Below, piece after piece: positions 33,923-45,040 of a stretch of DNA of 64,000 nt. The number at the start of each line of letters is the position of its first letter. Position 1 is the stretch's first letter. The translations under genes and the position numbers were made by a program. This stretch comes from Anthoceros angustus (Eukaryota > Streptophyta > Anthocerotopsida > Anthocerotales > Anthocerotaceae): positions 248,001 to 312,000 of the forward strand of contig MU008169.1 of assembly GCA_010909165.1 (NCBI GenBank). The letters run 5' to 3'. A model generated the notes under the pieces. It searched no databases and was not told where the DNA came from. It saw only the letters and a program-made list of their open reading frames with translations.

Positions 33923-34870
33923 ACCCTGAGGTCCGGACTCGAGAAAGAAGATCGGACCTAGAGGTCCGGACTCCGGAGGCGAGACCGGACCCCAAGGCCC
34001 GGACTCGGGAGACAAGGAGGAGCCCCCTCCGACTTACGCAGGTAGAGCACCCAGTCGGTGGCCCTACTGGGAGGGGACCCACTAGGGGGCCAGGGGAGGA
34101 AGACGTCGTGGTGACCGCGGTCATCAGACCGCCGCCGGTAGCCCAACCCACAGATTCCGGAAGGGAGGGTCCCGCGGAATCATCCGATTGGGTGCGCCAA
34201 TCGCCGAGCGGGATTGGGCCATCACGCCAAGACGGGACCAAGGGCATTCCTGTGCCCACCACGACGGAGATAGGAGGAAGGAATAAGATGGTAGGCGGTC
34301 GATTAGTATACCGAAATGGCCACCACCGTAATACGGGTAATAAAGACGCCTGACTTGGGCGAGTATAAGAGGGTCGAGGCTACTTTAGTAAAGTATCTTT
34401 CTTGGTGTTGATGCTGCCTTTGCAGTCCTTTGTGTGCCTTCTAACGCGAGCCCCGAGTCACCGAGCAGCCGGGCCCCGAGAGATCGATCAAGGTCCCGGT
34501 GACGGACCCCAACGTGTGGTGGTGTGTGAAATAGCGACTAGGGACCCTTGCCTGCAGCAGCCGCCCGCTGACCTGATGAACTGCAGAGCCGGAGGAACTC
34601 GGGAGGGCGCAAGAGCCCGGACGGAGAGGCCCGGCAGAGCGACGGAGGAGGTCCGGACCGCGTAGCCACCCGTGTTTTCCCCCAAGGACGATGAGTGTAG
34701 TGAGAGTGGTGAGAGGAATGGACTCGAGGGATGAGTGACGAACTTGAACGACACAGACGCGAACGGGTCCTTAAACGTTTGGCCGCACCGGGCCTGTCGG
34801 TGAACGTTGCGGGTAGTTAGGTGTAAAACGATAATAGGTGTGTTGAGACTGGACGGATACTAAGTGAGGT
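33923..34870. other. GC-rich block with GGTCCGGACTC repeats, possible LTR remnant
   Basis: GAGGTCCGGACTC-type motifs recur at the start (33930-34010), then there is a TATA-like GAGTATAAGAGGG at about 34360. Composition is much more GC-rich than either flank. The layout resembles a retrotransposon LTR or leader, but no second copy or primer site was seen. No gene recognised. Confidence 0.35.
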
Positions 34871-35072
34871 GAGAAACGATTGAAACGTGGCAAACAGAGC
34901 CTATCATTCTCTTGGGAGCGGACCCCTTATTACAACGACACGGGATTGTGCGCGCCCGGCTGGCCATCAGCGAAAGTAGCGCCACACCTATCATGACGCT
35001 TCCTTCCAGATGTTGTAGTCCATGCCACTTTCTTGGTCGGTGTTGGTGATGATCCAAACGGCCAACCCTAGG

Positions 35073-35336
35073 CTGTTGGATGAGACTATTGCTCTCTTGA
35101 AGCAGGAAGAATAGCATAGGAAGGCAGTCAACACTACCGTTCTTGATAGCATGGCCCTCTTCAACCGCAGAGGGCCTGGCCCCAATAGAGTGAGATATCG
35201 CAGCGGATACTCTAGCACGGGCGGCAACCCGTCTATGAATCCGAATTGCAAGCGTCGTCTTAGGAATTGTTTCTATTGTCACCAACTCGGGCATCACCAA
35301 CGTGATTGCCCAAAGTGGCTGGCGGATATGGAGGAG
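35073..35336 (+). pseudogene. copia gag C-terminus with CCHC zinc knuckle
   Basis: The frame reads LLDETIALLKQEE, an in-frame stop, then about 75 residues ending in the zinc knuckle C-F-Y-C-(X4)-H-(X4)-C at 35268-35309. CX2CX4HX4C is the nucleocapsid signature of retrotransposon gag. The N-terminal part of gag is missing, as expected if the CACTA complex inserted into it. Confidence 0.75.
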
Positions 35337-35405
35337 TAACACCCCTCCAGCAGCGTCTCCCATGGAGCTTGCTTATTCTTAGTGTGTTTACATATGTCTT
35401 CGGAT

Positions 35406-36160
35406 TCAGATGCTTGGATTGTGGACTCCGGCGCAACTTAACACATGACTTGGCACAAAGAATGGTTTTTCTCTTTCTAGCCAAGCCCGTCTGCTAGCTA
35501 CATCCATCTTGGCGACGACTCACAGCTCGCCATTATGGGCTCAGGTACAGTAGCGCTCAGCTTGCCTAACCCTCAAGTGCGTATACTCCACAATGTTCTA
35601 TATGTTCCTCTCTTACGTCAACACGTCTTTTCCGTTGGTCAGGCGCTCGACGCTGGCTATACTTTCGTCTTCGCTCCTACCCTATGTCTTATGTTTGACC
35701 ATTCTCGTCGACTCCTCGCCATTTGCCCTAAATAAGGCAGCTTGTTTGTCTTAGATATTACCGCTAATGCCTCCTGCGTAGCTTTGCCTTAGATCACCAA
35801 CTTTGCCCTTCGTTTGAATTATGCTTTGCAATATGACACGCTTCGGCAATTGGACTCCCACACTCAAGATAGGCAAGCTTGCTCGACTCAGGGGGAGGTT
35901 TCTGCGGTCGGCAGTTGGGGGAGAGGAAAATTTGGAACAAGCACTTCCATATTCACTAGAGTTGAATGCTAGGCGTATTTTGGCTAGTTGTCAATTGGAG
36001 TCCGTGTCTATGTGCGCAAGCAGATGAGGAGGAGACATCAACCCTAGCTATCAATATCTTGACCAAAAGCTTACCACCTGACAAGCCCATAGCCTCACTT
36101 CACTCCTTAGAGTTTGCGCACTCCCTAGACAAGATAGTTTATCTGCCCTACATACCTAGT
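35406..36160 (+). pseudogene. copia protease and fused remnant of pol
   Basis: DAWIVDSGAT at about 35409-35438 is the aspartic protease active site (DSGA), but the next codon is TAA. The following frame at 35500-35790 gives ILHNVLYVPLLRQHVFSVG, GYTFVF and GSLFVLDI, the region leading into integrase. Integrase, reverse transcriptase and most of RNase H are absent. At about 35870 the sequence jumps to an RNase-H-end-like segment (YVRKQMRRRHQP near 36010). This is therefore an internally deleted, dead element. Confidence 0.7.
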
Positions 36161-36162
36161 AT

Positions 36163-36171
36163 GAGGGGGAG
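36163..36171 (+). promoter_or_regulatory. polypurine tract
   Basis: GAGGGGGAG lies immediately before the 3' LTR, as expected for the plus-strand primer of a copia element. Confidence 0.65.
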
Positions 36172-36339
36172 TATTGGAACTACATAGATTGGCAGATCCC
36201 CGATGTGAAGTTGCACCCTTACGAGGGTGACTACAAAAGGCACAACGTACCCAAGACACTCATTCTTTCTTAATCATTCTTCCTTCTCCTCCATCCCTCT
36301 CCACATACACATAGGTTGATCCTGCCTTATTTCCTATAA
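36172..36339 (+). repeat. 3' LTR of the copia element
   Basis: It aligns with 907-1077 over its whole length. It follows the polypurine tract and ends TTTCCTATA. Its right flank (from TTTGGGCCAGGG) is the same PPR-linked sequence that also occurs left of the 5' LTR. Confidence 0.65.
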
Positions 36340-36520
36340 TTTGGGCCAGGGAGCCGTCCGTCTTTACAATGAAGAACAAGATCCCCTGATCGGGACACAT
36401 TTCTACACTAAGAATTAAGGCATGGAAGCACCGCAGGAGACAATAATGGACGGACTTTGGGTGTCTTCCGCGGACGAGAATAATTTTCCGAATTATGAAG
36501 GTTCATCCGGCCCTGCGAGA
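36340..36520 (+). repeat. PPR-linked flank repeat
   Basis: Similar to 735-905, 37220-37400 and 41820-42000 (CCCCTGATCGGG...CATTTCTAC, CATGGAAGCA, TGGACGGACTTGG). It marks the 3' part of the PPR-containing unit. No intact coding frame. Confidence 0.6.
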
Positions 36521-36613
36521 ACAGTATGCTGCATTGTTAACTACTTATTGGGACAGTCTACTGCTTGCGATATGTCCTAAGAGGACTTGTCCTCCTTGCA
36601 AATTTCAAGCATC

Positions 36614-36830
36614 GTGCTACGATCTAGCCCTCACAAACAATTACGCAGGTACTATGCAGTTCATGGAATTTTTCTACATCTGTGCTTCGATCTAGCCCTC
36701 ACAAACAGTTGCGCAGGTACTATGCAGTGCATGGAATCTTTCTACATCTGTGCTACGATCTAGCCCTCACAAACAATTGCGCAGGTACTATGCAGTTCAT
36801 GGAATCTTTCTACACCCACTCCTTGAACTG
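36614..36830. repeat. three tandem copies of a 69-bp unit
   Basis: CTACGATCTAGCCCTCACAA...GCAGGTACTATGCAGT...CATGGAAT recurs at spacings of 69 and 68 bp. The paralogous units near 37490 and 42080 have a single copy, so this is a local expansion. Confidence 0.85.
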
Positions 36831-36954
36831 GACCTCACTCGTGATCGGCTCCATGAGCTCAGAAGCACATTCAGGACCTTCCGATTTATACCATGCTATG
36901 TGATTTGTTGTTGACGGCAAGGAGCTCAACAAATCACTGTCAATAAACTCGTAC
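36810..36954 (-). pseudogene. ARIADNE last-exon relic
   Basis: After a GGCAG acceptor at 36955-36959 the minus frame reads YEFIDSDLLSSLPST, then YKSEGPECASELME. This is homologous to exon 6 of ARI-A and ARI-B (YEVIDNDLMSSLQT...YKSEGPERASELMD). The usual stop after TDDK is lost, and no other exons are attached. It is the remnant of a third tandem unit. Confidence 0.75.
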
Positions 36955-37029
36955 CTGCCACACACGGAGAAGCAAGATATTCCACTGGCACGAGCAATCC
37001 GCAAACTGAAATGCAAAGGTCATTTGACG

Positions 37030-37310
37030 AGCGATGAAGCAACAGACACGCACTGCCGGAGAAGGCGAGCAGGGCATGAAGGTGTATCGTGTCATGCCTA
37101 GGTCTAGTATGAGGCCAGATAACCATGTGTTTGTGGCAGCTCTTCAGGCCTTTGCAAAGGGAGCAGACTTGACGACGGGGCAGCAGCTGCATGCTCAAGT
37201 GTTGGCCATCTGGACATGGCCTTCGAGCCAGCCAGCCGTCCGCTTTACTCTGAAGTGCAAGACTGGAGCGAAGCTCCCCCTGATCGGGTCGCATTTCTAC
37301 CCTGAGGATT
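37030..37310 (+). pseudogene. PPR-protein fragment, unit 1
   Basis: The frame around 37060-37230 gives GEQGMKVYRVMPRSSMRPDN, HVFVAALQAFAKGADLTTGQ, QLHAQVLAI. This is the typical PPR/RNA-editing-factor repeat (V...ALQAC..G....G...HA.V). It lies 3' of ARI-A in opposite orientation. Frameshifts and stops make it a relic. Confidence 0.6.
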
Positions 37311-37577
37311 AGGACATGGAAGCAACTGCGTGAGACAACATGGACGGACTTGGGGTTTTCGTGGACGAGTGAAATTTTTCGAATTCAGAGGGTTCATCCA
37401 GCCCCGCAAGGACAGTCTGTTGCATTATAAATTATTGGGACAGTTTGCTGCTTTGGACATATCCTCCTGGCAAACTTCAAGAATCTGTGCTACGATGGAG
37501 CCCTCACCAACAAATACAGAGGTTTCTGCAGTTCATCGATGAATCTTTCTGCACCCACTCCTTGAACTGGTCAGGAG

Positions 37578-40165
37578 TCACTTATCGTCGGTATCGTCCA
37601 TGAGCTCAGAAGCGCGTTCAGGACCTTCCGATTTATACGGTGCTATGTGATGCATTGTTGTCTGCAAGGAGCTCATCAAATCATTGTCGATCACCTCGTA
37701 CCTGCCACACACGGAGCAGCTAGATGAGTCACGGCACGAACAATCTCCAAATGAAGATGCCAAGCGAGCAATCACCAATCACCAAGACATTCTTACATTC
37801 TCCTGCAACGCGTGTCAGTCACCAGAGTCATCTGTATGACCTTCCTTCGGATCTCTGTCACTTCAGTATCACTAGTGCTGCGTCCCAAGGGCATTTCAAG
37901 AAGATTAGCCAGCCGCTCAACTGTCTGTTCCAATTGCTGTTGTTGATCCTCAAAAAGGTTCTGATTTATGGTATTCTGCTCCTTAGAAATGTCACCCTTG
38001 AACAGGTCATTCCCAAACATAAAGAATGCTAGAGGAAACGAGTAGGATAAGGTTCTCCTGGCTCGGAAAAGCGTTTGCAATCCATCTGTCAGCCAGGCGT
38101 AGTCCTTGAAATTGGATTCACTGCCTTGCAATGTTGTGATTTTGCTCTGAAGATCCTTACGTTGCTTATCCTCTAACTTCAGGGAATCTACATGGCCCAT
38201 CCAGCGCGAGTGGTAGTATCTGTAGCGCTTGAGGTCCCGCTTCCATCTCGCTATCTCCTTTTCTTTCTGGTCGTTGAACCGGTCACAAATGTGGATTGCA
38301 TCCGACCAGTGCTCCCGACCGATTGCACCACCGCATAACCAGCTAACAAAGATGCAACGTCGTCAGCCCCGTGAGATAACGACTCCTGAGGACCATAAAA
38401 CACACTGTACATAGCCAGCCTACAGGGATGTAATATTCCTTGACTTGACAGATATATGTTCTAATGCTAAACAACAACGCAAAGATGGCTTTACTGAAGC
38501 ATTTCTCTTAGCAAAAAGATCTCTCCCTGCAGCATACGACCTGAATGCTTAGCAATGGTGCATACCCAGCATGCATGCATTTTTTAGTGTGAAGGAGAAG
38601 AAGGAAGAAATGTCTTACCAGAAAACCTGGCCGCAGACGCAACGCACCCAGTTACAGCCACCACTCTTTTCCACAAGTTTCTTACATTTAGGACATGGCT
38701 TAGTGAACATTGTGAGCCAGGTCACGCTCTCTGACTCATCCTGGCACTTCTTGATCCATAGGTCCCACATGACACAAGAGCATGGAGAGTGTGGCTCTGC
38801 CCTACAATTGAAACAAAACTGGTGCCCACAAATGCACTCGATCTCGCAATACGGTTCATCTTCAACCCTAATAGCGTTTCCACAGTGGGGATGCTAGGAC
38901 ACCACTTCACTTTCGCATTGTCTTCAATGTAAGATTCCAAGAGACAGCGATCATATCGCTCCAACATTTCAGGATGGCTTGCACCCACGAACTGGCGCAC
39001 CTTGTCCTCATCACATATAACATTACACAGAGGTTCCATACAGGTGACACGTCTGCTTTCACCATCCCCAATCTTCACTAAAAAATAAGTTGTCCAACCT
39101 GAACAAATGACGCAAGTAGGTGACATTTCAGCAGAACCGTTAGTCCTCCTGGAATCACATAAGCAAGCGCAAAATCCAGGCTCCTCTTGCCCGTGACGCT
39201 GTCATTCTCTTTAACCAAGAGGTACGTTCGGGCAGCGCTCAAGCTATAAAAGAGTGACTGACAATTAAGTGCATGGTTACAGTGCCACGTACACTCATTG
39301 CAGAAGCAGTGACCACAATCCATCGTCGATGTCTCTGTACACGAAACCTCTTCCAGGCAAGTCCCACACTTAAAAAGTGCTCCCAAGACATCTGCTGAAG
39401 TGGAACTTATGCCAGTTGTGTTAATCTGTGCACGTATGGGCAGCCCAGCTTGCAGAAATAATCTGTCTTCACCATGGTCTGCCAGCGTCCCAAACAAGGA
39501 CTCCACGTTCCACCGATGGTAGATAAGTAGAGTGCGTGCATGGTGAAGCCTTATGCCCAGCACATCAGCCACTCTCTTCAGATCGCCACTCTGCTCAGCC
39601 AACCAGACGAACATAGTGAATCCCTAAACCACTACCCCATCGCTGCGCAAGTATACACTATGAAGCTGACACTTAATTGAGCTCTCCTGCTGGGAGCAAA
39701 GTTAAAAGAGCATGGACAAAAACTGAAACAGCTAACAATTGTCTGGAAAAGTACCTGAGCAGCAAGCAAGGAAGCTTTGCTGATGACCTGAAAGCACGCA
39801 ACATTGCATCAGTGAGTACACGGACTATTTAAGCAGGACCAAATTTGAACAAGGACAAAATAAAGAACAATTGAGGGTGCAGGACGGAGCACGCTCGCAA
39901 TTTCAGGCATTTCACATCACCAGCCTATCGGAAACCAGTCAAAATTGAACGCTGAGAACATTCGGAAAATAGGGTACCTAAGGCTCGCCTAGTAGCCTTA
40001 TTGTCTGTACAGTAAACAACATGGAATGCACCTCACCTTGTGCCGGGAATCTGAGTTGGTGAACAGACCCAAGTCTTCTTCCTCATCGTTGAGGTCGCCG
40101 TCTGAGTCGTTGAAGGAATAATCGGTATTGAAGGAATAACTGGGGTCGCTCCAGTTATCAGCCAT
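37578..40165 (-). pseudogene. ARI-A: ARIADNE-type RBR E3 ubiquitin ligase, frameshifted copy
   Basis: Six exons can be placed by comparison with ARI-B: 40165-40037, 39787-39755, 39590-39293, 39098-38619, 38342-37797 and 37701-37578. All splice sites are GT/AG. Exon 4 is 480 nt against 481 nt in ARI-B and ARI-D. One C is missing near 38887, in the IBR domain just after WCPSIP, so translation shifts frame and the IBR and Rcat domains are lost. Exon 1 has an in-frame insertion duplicating a DYSFN-like acidic segment. Exon 5 is 6 nt shorter in frame. The upstream TATA element is TTAAATA instead of TATATAT. Probably a pseudogene, unless the single base is a consensus error. Confidence 0.8.
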
Positions 40166-40480
40166 CTTATAAATCAACAGGAGACGCGGTTGATCGAGGC
40201 GCGGCTCTGGATTCTGAGAATGGGCGTCCTGTACATATTTAAGCTTACATTGAGTATGATAGAGATCCAGTACACATGAGAGTTGTTCCGGGTTAGACCA
40301 CCAGCTGCTTGGAACATTTTTTGATACTGATTGTTGTGGCAGATAGATTTTGATCTAGCCCGGGGGTGGTGTGATTCTCACCTCTGAATGTGGGCTACGG
40401 CACAGATATAGATAGGCTTACATTAAGTGTGATCGAGCTCCCCTACACGTGAAAGTTCATTCCATAAGAAAAAAGCCAGA
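40166..40480 (-). promoter_or_regulatory. ARI-A upstream region
   Basis: About 310 bp are shared with the upstream regions of ARI-B and ARI-D and with several orphan copies. The TATA-like site (about 40233-40240) is weaker than in ARI-B. Confidence 0.5.
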
Positions 40481-40816
40481 AAATCCAAGCTTATGTTTGC
40501 AGCGAAGCAGTGTCAAAGATGACACAAGCTCAGTGTCAATTCCGATCTCATATGTTCCGACAACAGATTTAAGCACTCCAAGCAACTTGGATTAACGTCT
40601 CTTAGATATCCAATGGGCATGTCCACGCTCCAGCTAGGTGGACAAGACCTCTAGAATAGTCTGAAACCCTGACCAGGGGAATGGGAAGCGCAAGAGCACC
40701 TCACTGCCAGATACTTTTAAATTGATCTGATGGATTGGGAAAATTTTAACCCTAATTGAACTTTAATTATTTAACAGATGTGAGCACGGGTAGGCTGATC
40801 TTCAGGGTAGTGGAGG
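40481..40816. other. single-copy spacer between tandem units
   Basis: No gene or repeat was recognised. The spacer separates ARI-A upstream sequence from the next PPR fragment. Confidence 0.4.
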
Positions 40817-41280
40817 TTGGAGGGTAAGGATGGGCGCAGGTGTGAGGAGAACAAGAAGCATTTGACAGCTGGAGCCTGTAGGAAGATGCTGACCCTGGCA
40901 AGCCTGGCTGCACCTGATCCGGGCACATTTCTATTCCTCTGCAAGCATGTGCAAGCGTTCGCAACCCCGGTTTGGACATGGGGAAACAGCTTCGTGCCTA
41001 CGTTGAAGAACGAAGGTTTGAAGCTGATATGTTTTGATTGCGAACAGTTTTTTTCTATCATGTATATGCACAGTGCGGCAGCTTGGAAGACGCTTGGAGA
41101 TTGTTTGAGGAAGTTGGTCTGACAAAGAGATGCGGTGACGTGGAATACCATGATAGCAGGGTACTCCCGCCAGGTCTGGGGCATGGGCCAGACAGGACTT
41201 CGCAACTACAGTGGAATGCAAGAACAGGGCTTGGCTGGACGTATGTGCTCCTGCAGGCATTTGCAACTTAATGGAGGCAT
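40817..41280 (+). pseudogene. PPR-protein fragment
   Basis: Three frames combine into a PPR pattern: LDMGKQLRAYVEE-like text near 40970, HVYAQCGSLEDAWRLFEEVG at 41057-41115, then a WNTMIAGYSRQ-like segment near 41140. MYAKCGSLEDA-type text is a hallmark of the PLS-class PPR family of organelle RNA-processing proteins. Frameshifts prevent a continuous protein. Confidence 0.65.
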
Positions 41281-41439
41281 TAAAGAAGAGATGAGGGTGG
41301 CGTTTTTGTAGCCGGTCCAGAGTTTGTTAAGCATGATACAACGTGTGGCAGCTTGGATGATCGATGCTCACACTGTACATGTATTTAAGGGCCTGATTAG
41401 AAGGATGTAGTGAAATGGAATGCCACTAACGTTTCAGGG

Positions 41440-41990
41440 CAAGGAAATGTGTGGTGGACAAGGACCTCGTCCTCCGTGGCCGAGTTCATGCTTTTACTGT
41501 CACAACGGGGTACCACAGTCAAACACTTTCCTATGCAACCACATCGGGTGAATACATGCTCACGGCCGGTTGTAATGTCGAGGGGACGGATTTGTTTGCA
41601 GTGGTTGGTAAACTAGATGCCTACGCTTGGTCTTACATCATTTCTGCGCATGTAAAGAAGGAGGAGGCGAGCAGGGCATGGAAGTGTATCGTGTCATGCC
41701 TAGGTCGAGTGTGAGACCAAATGGCCATGTGTCTGTGGCAGCTCTTCAGGCCTGTGCAAAGGGAGCAGACTTGACGACGGGGCCGCAGCTGCATGCTCAA
41801 GTGTTGGCCATCTGGACATGGCCTTTGAGTCAGCCAGCCGTCCGTCTTTACTATGAAGTGCAAGGCTGGAGCGAAGCTTCCCCTGGTCGGGTCGCATTTC
41901 TACCCTGAGGATTAGGACATGGAAGCAACTGCGTGAGACAACATGGACGGACTTGGGGTTTTCCGTGGACGATTGAAATTTTTCGAATTC
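41440..41990 (+). pseudogene. PPR-protein fragment, unit 2
   Basis: The frame at 41451-41714 gives VVDKDLVLRGRVHAFTV...KLDAYAWSYIISAHVKK. It then shifts to 41627-41908 with EQGMEVYRVMPRSSVRPN...ALQACAKGADLTTG...LHAQVLAI. Two adjacent PPR repeats are visible. It is better preserved than the copies at 0.6 and 37 kb. It ends before the 3' end of ARI-B, in convergent orientation. Confidence 0.65.
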
Positions 41991-42165
41991 AGAGGGTTCA
42001 TCCAGCCTCGCAAGGACAGTCTGTTGCATTGTACATTATTGGGACATATCCTCCTTGCAAACTTCAAGAATCTGTGCTACGATGGAGCCCTCACAAACAA
42101 ATACACAGGTTTTCTGCAGTTCATCGATGACTACTTCTGCACCCACTCCTTGAACTGGTCAGGAC

Positions 42166-44758
42166 TCACTTATCGTCGGTATCGTCCATGAGCTCAGAAG
42201 CGCGTTCAGGACCTTCCGATTTATACGGTGCTATGTGATGCATTGATGTCTGCAAGGAGCTCATCAAATCATTGTCGATCACCTCGTACCTGCCACACAC
42301 GGAGCAGCTAGGTGAGTCACGGCACGAACAATCTCCAAATAAAAATGCCAAGCGAGCAATCACCAATCAAGCAAGACATTCTTACATTCTCCTGCAACGC
42401 GTGTCAGTCAGCAGAGTCATCTGTACGACCTGCCTTCGGATCTCTGTCACTTCAGTGTCACTAGTGCTGCGTCCCAAGGGCATCTCAAGAAGATTAGCCA
42501 GCCCCTCAACTGTCTGTTCCAATTGCTGTTGTTGATCCTCAAAAAGGTTCTGATTTATGGTATTCTGCTTCTCAGAAATGGCATCCTTGAACAGGTCATT
42601 CCCAAACATAAAGAATGCTAGAGGGAAAGAGAAGGATAAGGTTCTCCTGGCTCGGAAAAGCGTTTGCAATCCATCTGTCAGCCAAGTGTAGTCCTTGAAA
42701 TTGGATTCACGGGCTTCCAATGTTGTGATTTTGCTCTGAAGATCCATACGTTGCTTCTCCTCTAACTTCAGGGAATCTACATGGCCCATCCTGCGCGAGA
42801 GGTAGTATGTGTACCGCTTGAGGTCCCGCTTCCATCTTTCCCCCTCCTCTCCTTTCTGGTCGTCGAACCGGTCACAAGTGTGACCGTCGATTGCATCCAC
42901 CCCGTGCTGCTGACCGGTTGCAGCACCGCATAACCAGCTAACAAAGATGCAACGTCGTCAGCCCCGTGAGATAACCACTCCTCGAGAGCATAAAACACGC
43001 ACTGTACATAGCCAGCCTAGAAGGATGCAATGTTCCACGACTTGACAGATATAGGTTGTAATGCCAAACAACAACACAAAGATGGCTTTACTGGAGCATT
43101 TCTCTTAGCAAAAAGAGCTCTTCCTGAAGCAAACTACCAGAATGCTTAGAAACGGTGCATACCCAGCATGCATGCATTTTTTAGTGTGAACGAGTCTTAA
43201 GAAGGAAGAAATGTCTTACCAGAAACCCTGGCCGCAGACGCAACCCACCCAGTTACAGCCACCATTCTTTTCCACAGGTTTCTTACATTTAGGACATGGC
43301 TTAGTGAACATTGTGAGCCAGGTCACGCTCTCTGACTCATCCTGGTACTTCTTGACCCATAGGTCCCACATGACACAAGAGCATGGAGAGTGTGGCTCTG
43401 CCCTACAATTGAAACAAAACTGGTGCCCACAAATGCACTCAATCTCGCAATACGGTTCATCTTCAACCCTAATAGCGTTTCCACAGTGCGGGATGCTAGG
43501 ACACCACTTCACTTTCGCATTGTCTTCAATGTAAGATTCCAAGAGACAGCGATCATATCGCTCCAACATTTCAGGATGGCTTGCACCCACGAACTGGCGC
43601 ACCTTGTCCTCATCACATCTAGCATTACACCGAGGTTCCATACAGGTGACACGTCTGCTTTCACCATCCCTAATCTTCACTAAAAAATAAGTTGTCCAAC
43701 CTGAACAAATGACGCAAGTACGTGACATTTGAGCAGAACCGTCAGTCCTCCTGGAATCACATATGCAAGCGCAAAATCCAGAAGCTGTAATTCTCTTTAA
43801 CAAAGAGGTACATTCGGGCAGCGCTCAAGCTACAAAACAGTGACTGACAATGAAGTGCATGGTTACAAGTGCCACGTACACTCATTGCAGAAACAGTGAC
43901 CACAATCCATCGTCGATGTCTCTGTACGCGAAACCTCTTCCAGGCAAGTCCCACACTCAAAAAGTGCTCCCAAGACATCTGCTGAAGTGGAACTTGTGCG
44001 AGTTGTGTTCATCCGTGCACGTGGAGGCAGCCCAGCTTGCAGAAATAGTCCGTCTTCACCATTGTCTGCCAGCGTCCCAAACAAGGACTCCACGTTCCAC
44101 CGATGGTGGATAAGCAGAGTGCGTGCATGGTGAAGCCTTATGCCCAGCACATCAGCCACTTTCTTCAGGTCGCCACTCTGCTCAGCCAACCAGACGAACG
44201 TAGTGAATCCCTGGACCACTATCCCATCGCTCCGCAGGTATACACTCTGAAGCTGACACTTAACTGAGCTCTCCTGCTGGGAATACAGTTATACGAGCAT
44301 GGAGAAAAACTGAAACAGACAACAATTGTCTGGAAAAGTACCTGAGCAGCAAGCAAGGAAGCTTTGGTGATGACCTGAAAGCACGCAACATTGCCAATCC
44401 GTGAGTACACGCACTATTTAAGCAAGACCAAATTTTAACAGAGTCCCTGCAATCGTTTCTCAAGGACAAAATAAAGAACAACTGAGGGTGCAGGACGGAG
44501 CACGCTAGCAATTTCAGGCATTTCACATCACCAGCCTATCGAAAACCAGTCAAAATTGAAAGCTGAGAACATATGTACAATGGGGTGCCTAAGGCTAGCC
44601 TAATAGCCTTGTTGTCTGTACAGTTAACGACATTGAATGAACCTCACCTTGTTCCGGGAATCTGAATTGGTGACCAAACCCAAGTCTTCTTCCTCATCGT
44701 TGAGGTCGCCGTCTGAGTCGTTGAAGGAGTAATCGGCATCGCTCCAGTCATCAGCCAT
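42166..44758 (-). CDS. ARI: ARI-B: ARIADNE-type RBR E3 ubiquitin-protein ligase, intact
   Basis: Six exons with GT/AG borders (44758-44648, 44374-44342, 44177-43880, 43700-43220, 42937-42386, 42289-42166) join into 533 codons including the stop. The start MADDWSD is in a good ATGG context. Domains in order: acidic N-terminus (1-40); UBA-like helices (about 49-80); RING1 with C123, C126, C140, H142, C145, C148, C167, C172; IBR with C214, C220, C232, C236, C238, H240, C243; Rcat with C283, C286 and catalytic C296 in NGGCN, then C301, C303, C308, C311; Ariadne helical domain to about 500. RBR ligases accept ubiquitin from an E2 on this cysteine before passing it to the substrate. Intron 2 is taken to end at CTGAGCAG/AGTGGC, because this joins SLLAAQ to SGDLKKV as in the family. 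Confidence 0.88.
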
Positions 44759-45040
44759 CTTATAAATCAAGAGGAGACGCGGTTGATCGAGGCGCGGCTA
44801 TGAATTCTAAGACATGGGCTTTCTGTACATATATAGCCTTACATTGAGTATTATCGAGATCCCTTACACGTGAGACTTGTTCCGGGTTAGACCATCAGCT
44901 GCTTGGAATATTTGTTTATACTGATTTTATTCTCACCCCTGAATGTGGGCTAGGCACATATATAGGCTTACATTAAGTGTTTTCGAACTCTTCTATACGT
45001 AAAACTTTTTTTAATCGTAAAATTTTATTCCATTAAAAAA
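44759..45040 (-). promoter_or_regulatory. ARI-B promoter region
   Basis: TATATAT at 44829-44835 lies about 70 bp upstream of the ATG. A CACGTG G-box lies further upstream, near 44870. The block is shared with ARI-D and with five or more orphan copies in 48-61 kb. Promoter function is inferred from position and motifs. Confidence 0.55.

Larger units (their letters stand above)
37030..45040. repeat. tandem duplication, period 4.59 kb (PPR fragment plus ARI gene)
   Basis: Copy 1 spans roughly 37030-40480 and copy 2 roughly 41620-45040. Each has a PPR fragment (+), the ARI gene (-) and the ARI upstream block. ARI stop codons at 37578 and 42166 give the 4588-bp offset. Sequence between the copies (40.5-41.6 kb) is present only once. 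Confidence 0.85.

Noticed and set aside
33923-34870. Solo LTR of a gypsy element
   Set aside because: GC-rich with TATA-like sequence, but no paired copy, no primer site and no clear TG/CA ends, so left as unclassified.
39624-39626. In-frame TAG in ARI-A if exon 3 began at the CCCAG near 39690
   Set aside because: Family comparison (SLLAAQ joined to SGDLKKV) places the intron-2 acceptor at CTGAGCAG, about 100 bp further 3'. The TAG then lies in the intron, so it was not counted as a lesion.
43216-43803. 195-codon minus ORF as a separate gene starting at 43803
   Set aside because: It is exon 4 of ARI-B plus the end of intron 3; the upstream methionine is intronic.
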